Below, piece by piece: positions 17,886-25,681 of a stretch of DNA of 64,000 nt. Source of the stretch: Deltaproteobacteria bacterium (GTDB lineage Bacteria; Myxococcota_C; UBA6777); assembly GCA_002731275.1 (NCBI GenBank), contig PCBK01000016.1, positions 1 through 64,000 of the forward strand, written 5' to 3'. The notes below the pieces were generated by a model, which worked only from the letters and a program-made list of their open reading frames with translations, was not told the DNA's origin and made no database searches. Within the stretch, counting starts at the first letter, position 1, and every line of letters starts with the position of its first letter. Position numbers and translations under genes: made by a program.

Positions 17886-18282
17886 ACTCGTCTCCCTGTG
17901 ACCATATTATGGTCTGTATGATTCTCTTGCCTTTTTCGCTACAGAGAATGTGAATTCGTGAGCGATGAATAAAAGTTAATTTCATTCACGAGCAGGTCAA
18001 GCAAAAATCTTCAGGAAAATACCAACACATCTGTTTTTTCAGGTGTTTTATTTTTTGCATGCTGCAGAAAGTGTGGTTTTGGGCGTCATACGGTGGTGTA
18101 AAAAGGGTACCAAGCGTTCAGTCAGTTGGGTGCCAAAAAAGAATATGGGGAGCTGAAGGGATGTGGAGAGCTGTTGTAAGATTGCTGCGAGGAATAAAGC
18201 GCATGGAGTAGGGAGGAAGAATCGGCTCTCGTTGTGGGGGATGACGAGGTTGGAGAGGCTTAGCATCTTGGTGGGGTGTGAT
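17886..18282. other. 397-bp interval with the lon promoter region
   Basis: Holds the candidate lon promoter and operator near lon. The remainder (about 18020-18282) is downstream of the duplicated-Cys gene; a minus-strand frame at 18048-18266 lacks a ribosome binding site and is not supported. An imperfect stem, AACACATCTG / CAGGTGTT around a T-run, at about 18024-18047 could be a weak terminator. Confidence 0.5.
17956..18000 (-). promoter_or_regulatory. Candidate lon promoter with overlapping inverted repeat
   Basis: On the minus strand TTGACC (18000-17995) could be a -35 element, with a weak -10 (TAACTT) 16 bases on. Overlapping this is an inverted repeat: TCGTGA-gcg-ATGAA (17956-17969) against TTCAT-TCACGA (17981-17991), arms of 11 bases apart from a 3-base insertion. 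An operator covering the promoter would suit a stress-regulated lon. It is neither CIRCE nor HAIR by sequence. Confidence 0.45.
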
Positions 18283-19161
18283 TCACAGTCGGCTTACGAG
18301 TTTTCTTTCCAAGAATTTGTGAATGTTGGATTTTTTCCAGTCAACCCAATATGTGAGTGTTCCTCTGCGTAGTTTGACGCGAGCTCTTCCTTTTCCGCCA
18401 AATTTGCATACATATCGTTTGACTTTGCGGTTGATACGTGCGCGAAAGCGAGAGTTCTTACGGCAATAACTTGCGAGTGTTGCGAAGGGGGGGTGACAGA
18501 AGGAGTACGGGCTCTTGAAGATCTCTTTTCGGAAGTTTCTGTGGATTTGTTTGCGGAAAGACATCCAATCAATACGGGCAGGAATCTTGGTTTTGCAAGC
18601 GCGCTCAAAATACTTCAAACGACCGCTGTAAAAGTAGCGCTCTTGTCCTTTGATGTAGCGCATCTCGCGGATTGTGAACTTTCCACGTTTGGCGTTGGCT
18701 TTCATACGTTTGCCAATCTCTTTTTCGAGATACACATGGACGTTGGACATCTTGAAGTCGATCCAGTGCGTGAGCACACCATTTCGCAGGGTGACCTTTG
18801 CGTTCCCTTTGCCACCGTACTTGCAGACGTATTTGGTGACCTGCTGTTTGACCTCTGAAACAAATCCCTCTCGGCAAAATGTGCGGAGCGCGTCGAGGCT
18901 TTGCACACAAAAAGAGTAAGGACTTCTTCGTGCTTTGCCTGCCAAGGAGCGTTGGATGTGTCCTTTGAAAGACTTCCAATCAATGACAGTAGGGATGTTG
19001 CTTTTGCAGTGCCTTCTGAAGTAGCGAACGTTACCTCGCTTGAAATATTTCATCTGTTTTTGGATGTATGCTTCTTCTCGCATTGAGAATGCTTCGGCGT
19101 CGGATGTGTTGACGAGCATGATGCCTGCAAAGAGCATGGCGAGGAGTTGGATTCGTTTCAT
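18283..19161 (-). CDS. Secreted protein made of two tandem Cys-containing repeats
   Basis: 292 residues with a signal peptide (MKRIQLLAMLFAGIMLVNTSDA). The mature part is two copies of a roughly 130-residue unit: each begins with an (Y)IK.Q.(K/R)YF..G..RYF motif, continues ..(H/A)CK..IP..IDW.SF, YSFC, a second Cys 11 residues later, KYVCK(Y/F)GGKG, and ends (W)-(V/I)D-(F/W)-K-(M/K)-SN-(V/I)-H. Four Cys per unit are conserved, consistent with two disulfides per unit. Strongly basic. I do not recognise the family. GGAG before the ATG supports the start. It may share the transcript direction with lon, 397 bases away. Confidence 0.75.
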   Translation of the reverse strand: MKRIQLLAMLFAGIMLVNTSDAEAFSMREEAYIQKQMKYFKRGNVRYFRRHCKSNIPTVIDWKSFKGHIQRSLAGKARRSPYSFCVQSLDALRTFCREGFVSEVKQQVTKYVCKYGGKGNAKVTLRNGVLTHWIDFKMSNVHVYLEKEIGKRMKANAKRGKFTIREMRYIKGQERYFYSGRLKYFERACKTKIPARIDWMSFRKQIHRNFRKEIFKSPYSFCHPPFATLASYCRKNSRFRARINRKVKRYVCKFGGKGRARVKLRRGTLTYWVDWKKSNIHKFLERKLVSRL

Positions 19162-19384
19162 CAGGAATCTCCATTGTAGGTGTCTGTTGTAGCGTTCTAG
19201 CCTTGGTAAACTGCTGTTTGGGCAGCTCCTTCGCTGTTATGTTTTCTGTGCAAACAAGGCTTGTGCGTCATTCATTCCTGATTTTGAAAAAAATTGAAAA
19301 AAAATGTAAGATTGTTGAACGCAAAGAAGAAAATGGTTTGGCATCATCATGTTTTGTTGAGAAGGGCACGTTGGAGAGGGGTTT

Positions 19385-19975
19385 TCACGTGTGGTTTGTT
19401 GCGAGCAAGCCAAGCCGGATGAGTTTTTTGAGCTGTGTGTGACTCTCGATCAGGCTCTCGCGACAATTGGTGTGTATCCATGGTGGGGAAAATTTGAACA
19501 ATGCGTCGAAGATGCTGCGAGCAGTGAGCGTTGGGTTCTCAAGAGAGAACAGTCCTTGTTGTTGCCCGTCTTGTAAGATCGCGATCATGAGCTGTTCTTC
19601 TTGTTCGCGAAAGCATAGGTAGGCATGCTTGATCGAATCACAAGCGCAGTGCAAAAGGTCGGGAGCGTGTGTTCCTTCCTCTGATAGCTTTAACAAGGCA
19701 TCAAATCGGGCTTGCAACAGCGCGTCGATTTGTTCTGCGGGATCGGTGTGTTGTTGTGAGGCTTGTTGCATGGTGTGCAGGATGGTGGAGTAACGTTGAG
19801 TGGAGAGGGCGGAGAGGATGTCATCCTTCGAGGAAAATTCGAGGTAGACAGTGCCTACACCGACGCTGGCTTCGCGGGCGATATCGGAGATGGTCGTTTT
19901 GTGTGGACCGTAATGACGAAGCAACCTCTCAGCTGCGGTCAGGATGATGTGTCTTCTGTCTTTTTTTCTATTCAT
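19385..19975 (-). CDS. TetR-family transcriptional regulator
   Basis: 196 residues from ATG 19975 (a TTG one codon upstream is also open). The N-terminal helix-turn-helix is typical: ILTAAERLLRHYG, TTISDIAREASVGVG, TVYLEFSSKDDILSAL (about 10-60). The all-helical C-terminal half would bind an unidentified ligand. TetR proteins usually repress neighbouring genes. The divergent small membrane protein gene at 20239 is a possible target, but no clear palindromic operator was seen in the 263 bases between them. Confidence 0.9.
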   Translation of the reverse strand: MNRKKDRRHIILTAAERLLRHYGPHKTTISDIAREASVGVGTVYLEFSSKDDILSALSTQRYSTILHTMQQASQQHTDPAEQIDALLQARFDALLKLSEEGTHAPDLLHCACDSIKHAYLCFREQEEQLMIAILQDGQQQGLFSLENPTLTARSIFDALFKFSPPWIHTNCRESLIESHTQLKKLIRLGLLATNHT

Positions 19976-20238
19976 CAAAAGAAGCCTCTCATTTTAGGCC
20001 ACATTGGGTGAGGCCTTACCAGGGGATAGACTCTTTCGGAGTAAGAGGAGTAGACCCTGAGAACGTCTCTTTTGGGACGAGCTTAGTGTGCTCTTGGCTG
20101 ATTGTCAATAAGGTGTGGTGTGCGGATTTTTTCTCTCCTTGGGGTAAAGGTCTCCCGAATAAAGTCGTTTGTTGAGAGGTGAAGGAGTTCACCCACAAAC
20201 ACTCACCCGACAGTGTGTTGATATGATGGAGAGGAAAC

Positions 20239-20643
20239 GTGATTACATTTTTTCAGGTCTTTGTAAGCCTGTCTCTGCTGACAATGATGGTCGTTGTATA
20301 CCGTTTGTTGTTGGCCATCCGGATGCTGAACGCGAGGGTCAATATCCAATCGTCGTTGATCAAAAATATTCGCCACGAGCTTGAGAAAGGGATGGAGGAT
20401 TACTCCTCTGAGTTCGCTCAGATGATGGACTCGTACTCCGCTGCGGACAACGAGCTCCATGGACAGCTCAAGCGAGACTTTTCCTATCAGGACAAAAAGC
20501 ACCACGAGCTCTTGAGTTCCTATGTGGTTGAAGGGAAAAACAGCAGGGATAATCTTGATGTTGCTGTCAACACAGATCTTTCCTACATCGGGACAGGTTC
20601 ACAAAAAGAGTCGATCAAGACAACCATCCCAGCCAGCAAATGA
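20239..20643 (+). CDS. Small single-span membrane protein, unknown function
   Basis: 134 residues from GTG, with GGAGAGGA 3-10 bases before it. One N-terminal membrane segment (FFQVFVSLSLLTMMVVVYRLLLAI) is followed by a charged, probably helical cytoplasmic or periplasmic tail (RHELEKGMEDYSSEF...). No family recognised. It is divergent from the TetR gene and convergent with the LMF-like gene. Confidence 0.6.
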   Translation: MITFFQVFVSLSLLTMMVVVYRLLLAIRMLNARVNIQSSLIKNIRHELEKGMEDYSSEFAQMMDSYSAADNELHGQLKRDFSYQDKKHHELLSSYVVEGKNSRDNLDVAVNTDLSYIGTGSQKESIKTTIPASK

Positions 20644-20661
20644 ACAACAAAGCTCGACTCA

Positions 20662-20694
20662 CTCAGCGCCCTGACTTTTGTTGGGGGCGTTGAG
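20662..20694. terminator. Hairpin between convergent genes
   Basis: CTCAGCGCCC (20662-20671) and GGGCGTTGAG (20685-20694) pair over ten bases with one G-T wobble. It lies 19 bases after the 20239 gene's stop and overlaps the last codons of the LMF-like gene, so it can serve the plus-strand gene best. Confidence 0.5.
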
Positions 20695-22204
20695 AAGAGG
20701 GGTTGTGTGCGACGAGCCAGGGGAAGGGCAAGTAGTTTCTCTTGTATGTGCGCGTCCACCAAAGATGTGCAGGGGTATGTCCTGAGAGCTTTGTGAATGT
20801 GTACCTGTACACTGTGGCTCTGAGATACTTGGGGGGATGTTTGGGGAAGGGGTTCTTGGAAAGCAACGCGAGCACGTCGCGATTTCCTTTTTGTAATTGC
20901 CTCATGAAGTTGAGCATCCAGCGATTTCTTTTGATCGTGCCAAGGGACGCGAACCACATCTGCCAGTCCAATCTCGGCATATGAGGGGTGAGGAACCTCG
21001 GTTTGCTCGATAAGCTACCTGGTTTCCATCGAAAGGTGTAAGCCTTCCATGTTTTTGTATCCTGGCTTCCCTCAATGATGATCTCAGGGCGTGTTTTGGT
21101 CATGATCGCGAACAGCCCGTATCGATTGATGCTGCGAAAAGGACGCGTTTTTTGATCTACATACCGTGCGATCGGTGGTAGCTGGCTGCTGGGGACAAAG
21201 CGCGAGAGTGTTTTGTAGCCACTTACTGTGATGACAATGACCGCGAGCATATAAATGATGGGTGCGCGCCAGAGTGCTTCTTGCGTTCCTGTAAAACGCG
21301 GAAGGTGGGTGGAGAGTTTTTGAGGGAAGTAGCGAATGATCGTGTCATCGTCGAGCAAAAGCAGGCACAAAGCGAAGCTCAAGAGGTTAAAGAACCCATA
21401 ATTTCCCGTCAGCATAATGAGGACTTGTAACGATGCCATTGGAAAGAAGGCCCACTTTCTTATTTTCTGTGGGGTGAAGATCAGCAAAGGGATGATCAAT
21501 TCGACGATAAACATCGAGAGTGTACCCACCCTCAATAAGATCTCTGGCAATTGATGCATCCACCAACTCGTCCATGTGGGGAGCGGCTGCGTCTCAAAGT
21601 GGTACAGGAGCGCTGTAAAGTCTTGCCACGCTTTGTCACCTGATTGTAGCTTCACAACACCTGAGAAAAAATAGAGCCTGAAGAGTAACCAACGCAACAA
21701 CCACAAGATGACATTGGAGGGGAGGGTTCGTTTGTACTTCGGCAGGGCGTGGAGGGGCGCGAGGAAGATCGCGAGGAGACCGACTTCGAGCAATAAATTG
21801 TCCCACTGGTAGGCCAAAAACGTACGCCCAATGTTGACCATTGAGAGATACAACACCCACAACATCAAGGCCGAGATGGAGGGGAACAGATCGAGGATGA
21901 GCATGACTGAAAAGAGACAGCCTGCGATGAGACAGGCCTGGATCATCTCGTTGCTCGCACCAAGCCACCAGCACAGAGTCGGCAACAAGGCAAAGCTCTC
22001 TGTGTGTTTGTATTTGTACACAAGATCCAGGTAAGATTGTGCAGGCAAGATCCCTTGTTCGCCGACGAGCCCGATCATTTGGAAGAGAAGGGAGGCGAAC
22101 GCGAAGAGGTAGATAGCGCCGAGCATTCGGAGGAAGATCCACCTGACGAGTGTGTACTGGTGTGTATGATCTATGTCGGTGAGTGGGAAAGAAGTGCTAT
22201 GCAT
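20663..22204 (-). CDS. Lipase maturation factor (LMF1)-like membrane protein
   Basis: 513 residues with many hydrophobic spans. The N-terminus matches the family pattern RWIFLRMLGAIYLFAFASL...GLVGEQGILPA; later LEVGLLAIFLAP, WLLFRLYFFSGVVKLQSGD and FNLLSFALCLLLLDD are also characteristic. The C-terminal soluble part contains RPEIIIEGSQD, PRLDWQMWFASLG. In animals LMF1 assists folding of lipases in the ER; the bacterial role is not settled. AAGGGA before the ATG supports the start. The divergent DUF3891 gene starts only 36 bases away. Confidence 0.82.
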   Translation of the reverse strand: MHSTSFPLTDIDHTHQYTLVRWIFLRMLGAIYLFAFASLLFQMIGLVGEQGILPAQSYLDLVYKYKHTESFALLPTLCWWLGASNEMIQACLIAGCLFSVMLILDLFPSISALMLWVLYLSMVNIGRTFLAYQWDNLLLEVGLLAIFLAPLHALPKYKRTLPSNVILWLLRWLLFRLYFFSGVVKLQSGDKAWQDFTALLYHFETQPLPTWTSWWMHQLPEILLRVGTLSMFIVELIIPLLIFTPQKIRKWAFFPMASLQVLIMLTGNYGFFNLLSFALCLLLLDDDTIIRYFPQKLSTHLPRFTGTQEALWRAPIIYMLAVIVITVSGYKTLSRFVPSSQLPPIARYVDQKTRPFRSINRYGLFAIMTKTRPEIIIEGSQDTKTWKAYTFRWKPGSLSSKPRFLTPHMPRLDWQMWFASLGTIKRNRWMLNFMRQLQKGNRDVLALLSKNPFPKHPPKYLRATVYRYTFTKLSGHTPAHLWWTRTYKRNYLPFPWLVAHNPSSQRPQQKSGR

Positions 22205-22239
22205 CGGACGTCCCTTTTAGCGGTCAAACAGGAGAATGA

Positions 22240-23013
22240 ATGCTACATCAACATCGAGAGCGAGAGAGTTGGTTGATCACCCAACACGCACATGGGCTTC
22301 TCTCTGGTGAGCTGGCGCGTGTGTGGAAATACAAGACGGATGCTGCCGCAAAACTCTTCCCATTGCAAGCGGAGGGGGACCTCATGCCATCATTTGAGTT
22401 TCTCTTCGCGATCGCGATGCACGATTATGCGTGGAGTGCGTACGATGTGTCTCCAAGATTCACCGAAGAAGCTGCTGGTGTTGCCGACTTCTTGCATTAT
22501 CCACTCGCTGAGAGGCTGCCGTTATACAACAAAGGTGTGCGTTCACTTGCGTCGATGATGCCGTGGGCGGCGTCACTTGTGAGTCGACATTTTTCGGCGT
22601 TTGCGGGACTCCAGGGAGAACGTGATTTTCAGCGGTGGCATGAGACGTTTCGCGAGGGGCTTATGCTCACTCAAGATGCGAAGTTACGGGTGGAAGAAGC
22701 GCTTCCTTATCTGCAAGGGTTCGATCTGCTGTCCTTGTATCTTTGTTTGACGCCTCCGGGGGCACTTCGTGATCATCTGCCTGCTTGGTTGCTTGCGGAT
22801 GACACGTTTCGCGCTCCTTGTGGAGAGAGGATATCATTGCGATGGGAAGGCGATGATAAGCTGAGCTTCGATCCTTTTCCATTCCTCACAGAGTGTGTGT
22901 TGGAGATACCTGTTTACGTTTTGGAGGGGAAAAGCTTTGCGACACCAAAGCAGCTCGATGATGCCTGGACGTCGCGGACGCTGAAGAAGTGGAGCGTGCG
23001 TATTTGTTCGTGA
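22240..23013 (+). CDS. DUF3891-family protein
   Basis: 257 residues, soluble. The opening ITQHAHGLLSGELARVWK and the segment AIAMHDYAWSAYD correspond to the conserved His-rich pattern of DUF3891 (QHxxxSGxxA and HDxGW-type), which suggests a metal-binding helical fold of the HD type, though this is inference. AGGAG lies 6 bases before the chosen ATG; an ATG four bases upstream is out of frame. Function unknown. Confidence 0.7.
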   Translation: MLHQHRERESWLITQHAHGLLSGELARVWKYKTDAAAKLFPLQAEGDLMPSFEFLFAIAMHDYAWSAYDVSPRFTEEAAGVADFLHYPLAERLPLYNKGVRSLASMMPWAASLVSRHFSAFAGLQGERDFQRWHETFREGLMLTQDAKLRVEEALPYLQGFDLLSLYLCLTPPGALRDHLPAWLLADDTFRAPCGERISLRWEGDDKLSFDPFPFLTECVLEIPVYVLEGKSFATPKQLDDAWTSRTLKKWSVRICS

Positions 23014-23073
23014 ATGTGGACTTGGTGTCTGTGAGAGGTGGTTGTCGAGATGCTGTGCCTTTGTTCTACGGTC

Positions 23074-24516
23074 CTAGAAAGAGTGGGGTTGCAGTCGGTT
23101 GAGTTCTCTCTTGCGCCACTCTTTGGCCTTCCACAATTCACAACGGATATGAGGCGTAAATTGATGACGTTCGTTGTACAATTGGCTCCAGATCTCTCTG
23201 AGCGTTTGTTGTGTACTTGCCGTTCGAAGTGCGCGACATTGTTTGTCTGATTCGATCTGTTCTTTGGCGCTGGGTCTGCGCTTGAGTGCATCGATACTCT
23301 CTTGTATGAGCGTCTCTGATGCTTGTTCATCCGTCTCGATCCCCATCACAAATCTGGAAGCTTCCCACAGTCGTTCTTGTACGCTCTTTTTGAGCAGCTC
23401 TTGCTCCAGTGTATCACGCAACTCTTGGAGTGAGTATAGCGCTTCATCATTGTCCTCGACGACCTTCTGGTGTTTTGGAGCTTCGGGAGGGGGTTGAGGT
23501 GGCTTTGTATTGGGTTGAGGGGTCGGATGGTTTGGGCGTGTACTTCGTGAGGGATAGGCTGGTGTCGATGAAGGTGTACGATGGTTGGGGGAACGCATCG
23601 GTGTATTCGTTGTTTTTTGGGACGCTGGAGGTGGGGTGGGGCGAGCTTGCTTGTTCTGTTTGTTGTCAGCTTGCTTGTTTTGTTTGTTGTCGACCTGCTT
23701 GTTTTGTTTGCCCTCAGTGTGTGGTGGCGTTTTTTGTGTTTGTGGTGTTTCTATGCGCTCTTGCGAGGACGCAGGCGTTTGTGTTTTTCTGTGGATGACC
23801 TGCGTTTCTTTTCGCTTCAGTGCTTGTTGGGCTTGCGGCGCCAACTGGGCTTGCGGTGTTTGTTGGAGCTGTGGCGCTTGTTGGAGCTGTGGCGCTTGTT
23901 GGAGCTGTGGCGCTTGTTGGGCTTGCGGTGTTTGTTGGAGCTGTGGTGCTGGTTGGAGCTGTGGTGTGTTTGTTGGTGGGAGTGGAGTTGGTTGTCCCAA
24001 CGCTTGTTGATGGGGTTGTCGTGTTTGTGTGTATTGTGGGGGGCGTTGTGCTGGGGGGTAGCGTTTCCACAATCTGTGGAGCATGCGTGCCCAACAGGTG
24101 TCTTCCCAGGATACGCCGGGGGAGGGTTTTTTTCTCGACTCGCTGATGGAGTAGGTGGTTTCCCCGATCAGCTCACCATAAGGTCCGATCAATTTTCCAT
24201 GATATCCAGCGAATTGGTTGTGTTCATTGAGGAGGTCATCTGCCTTGAGTATGTAGCCGAATTTGGCATAGATCCGTCTGATAGAGGCGGCAGCGAGTTC
24301 GAGCTGGACGACTTGTTTTCCGTGACTGTTGAGTTGGATAATGTGGACGCCACGGTTAAGGGCTTCGGCGGCGCCGAGCCCGCAGTCGATGCCAAACTGC
24401 GCAACGAAGATCGCTTGTTCCTCTGAGGCAAGATGTGGGCAGAGTCCCGAGTTGTATGCTTGTTTTGCGAATTCGGCGACCTCTTTGAAGTTGTGCACTG
24501 GATTCCCTTTCGTCAA
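23074..24516 (-). CDS. PQ-rich repeat protein with weakly RecT-like N-terminal domain
   Basis: 480 residues from a TTG. Residues about 1-150 resemble phage RecT-type recombinase heads: AIFVAQFGIDCGLGAAEALNRG, then a GKQVVQLELAAASIRR segment and WEDTCWARMLHRLWKRYPP near the end. This assignment is weak. A long disordered region follows with tandem QLQQAPQ and KQNKQ(A/V)DN repeats and Pro-rich stretches. The last 120 residues are helical and charged (QELRDTLEQELLKKSVQERLWEASRF). The start is uncertain: a neighbouring frame upstream (to 24652) has a plausible N-terminus, see findings. No phage genes surround it. Confidence 0.5.
   Translation of the reverse strand: MTKGNPVHNFKEVAEFAKQAYNSGLCPHLASEEQAIFVAQFGIDCGLGAAEALNRGVHIIQLNSHGKQVVQLELAAASIRRIYAKFGYILKADDLLNEHNQFAGYHGKLIGPYGELIGETTYSISESRKKPSPGVSWEDTCWARMLHRLWKRYPPAQRPPQYTQTRQPHQQALGQPTPLPPTNTPQLQPAPQLQQTPQAQQAPQLQQAPQLQQAPQLQQTPQAQLAPQAQQALKRKETQVIHRKTQTPASSQERIETPQTQKTPPHTEGKQNKQVDNKQNKQADNKQNKQARPTPPPASQKTTNTPMRSPNHRTPSSTPAYPSRSTRPNHPTPQPNTKPPQPPPEAPKHQKVVEDNDEALYSLQELRDTLEQELLKKSVQERLWEASRFVMGIETDEQASETLIQESIDALKRRPSAKEQIESDKQCRALRTASTQQTLREIWSQLYNERHQFTPHIRCELWKAKEWRKRELNRLQPHSF
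23645..23960 (-). repeat. In-gene tandem repeats encoding KQNKQ(A/V)DN and QLQQAPQ units
   Basis: Two short tandem arrays within the PQ-rich gene: about three 21-base units (CTTGTTTTGTTTGTTGTC type) near 23649-23711, and 18-base units (TTGGAGCTGTGGCGCTTG type) near 23860-23960. The near identity of the units suggests recent slippage-driven change in length. Confidence 0.7.
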
Positions 24517-24703
24517 TTTGGGCCTTTACTTGGCGGTCTACGAAGCGCGTCAGAAGGTCTTGCGCAGAGATGAACATGCCATGTTTTGTGTGTGAACTCA
24601 ATTTTTGCGAGTCTTTCGGCTTGACTCTTCGTCTTAGAGATGGATAACCCATTGTGGCATCTGCATCAATGGATGATTGGATGGTTCAAATGTTGGAGAG
24701 AAC

Positions 24704-25594
24704 ATGAGTTTAAAAGAGCAATTTTTAAAGAAAGATAGAGTCATTCGAGGGATCACAGAGGATGGTTTTTTCAAGGTCGCAGTGATCAAGCTGACAGACG
24801 TTGTAAGGGCCGCTCAAGAACGTCACCAATTGTCTCTGCTCACGACGATTTATCTCGGACGTACGATGGCAGGCGCGATGTTGATGGCTTCGGATCTGAA
24901 GGGAGAGGAGCGCGTCCAACTCAAGCTCGAAGGCAGTGGTCCGATCGGTTTTGTGCTCGCAGAGTCCAATCGTGTCGGGGAAATTCGTGGTTATGTGCGC
25001 TCTCCTGATGCTGAACTTGATTACTCTGGCAAGGCAAAGCTCTCCGACGGGCTTGGTGTGGGTGTGTTGACCTTTACGAAGGTCTTGTTTAACGAGGCCA
25101 AGCCCTTGCGAGGGATTGTGGAGCTGGCTGGTGGAAACGTTGACGATGATCTGGCGTACTACCTGACACAGTCCGAGCAGATCCCCTCTGCTGTCAAGAT
25201 CGATGTCAGCCTCAACGATCAAGGTGAAGTCGAACAAGCGGTTGGTGTGTTGGTCCAGGCGTTACCAGGTGCACCTGACGAGAGCATCACATTGATCGAG
25301 CAAAACTTTGCGTCCTTGCCTTCCTTGGCGTCCCTCGTTGTCGATGGTGACTACATCGACGATATCATGCACAAAGTGCTTGAGCCACTACCTGTAAAAG
25401 AGCTTGTGCGTTTTCCTGTTCACTTTTTCTGTCGTTGCTCTAAGGCGCGCTTCAAAAACGCCTTGATGACTGTTGGAATTGATGAACTGAAAGATATGCA
25501 GGAAGAGTCCCAAGAGCTTGTGTGTCACTATTGCAGCGAAAAATACGAAATTACGTCCGACGAGATCAAAGAACTCGTCAGTAAAATGCAGTGA
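24704..25594 (+). CDS. hslO: Redox-regulated holdase chaperone Hsp33
   Basis: 296 residues from ATG 24704, 7 bases after GGAGAG; an in-frame ATG at 24677 has no such site. The C-terminal redox switch is intact: C-R-C, then C-H-Y-C about 30 residues later, the CxC...CxxC zinc site of Hsp33. The body has RTMAGAMLMASDLK and the GYVRSP segment typical of the family. On oxidation, zinc is released and the protein binds unfolding clients in the cytoplasm. A terminator hairpin follows immediately. Confidence 0.96.
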   Translation: MSLKEQFLKKDRVIRGITEDGFFKVAVIKLTDVVRAAQERHQLSLLTTIYLGRTMAGAMLMASDLKGEERVQLKLEGSGPIGFVLAESNRVGEIRGYVRSPDAELDYSGKAKLSDGLGVGVLTFTKVLFNEAKPLRGIVELAGGNVDDDLAYYLTQSEQIPSAVKIDVSLNDQGEVEQAVGVLVQALPGAPDESITLIEQNFASLPSLASLVVDGDYIDDIMHKVLEPLPVKELVRFPVHFFCRCSKARFKNALMTVGIDELKDMQEESQELVCHYCSEKYEITSDEIKELVSKMQ

Positions 25595-25597
25595 CAT

Positions 25598-25630
25598 AAG
25601 CCGAGCTCGTCGGTTCTTCTTTGTTTCAGA
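25598..25630 (+). terminator. Rho-independent terminator after hslO
   Basis: Stem AGCCGA / TCGGTT with loop GCTCG at 25599-25615 (one G-T pair), followed by a T-rich run (TTCTTCTTTGTTT). Confidence 0.65.
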
Positions 25631-25681
25631 TATACGCCTTCCCTTCTCCTCGCTCCTTCACTTCACGGAGGATCCCTCTCG

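Noticed and set aside
18048-18266. Small minus-strand frame upstream of lon
   Set aside because: No ribosome site and no homology recognised; lies in an A/T-rich interval with possible terminator.
23581-24426. 281-codon plus-strand frame rich in Cys, Leu and Trp
   Set aside because: Antisense shadow of the PQ-rich repeat gene.
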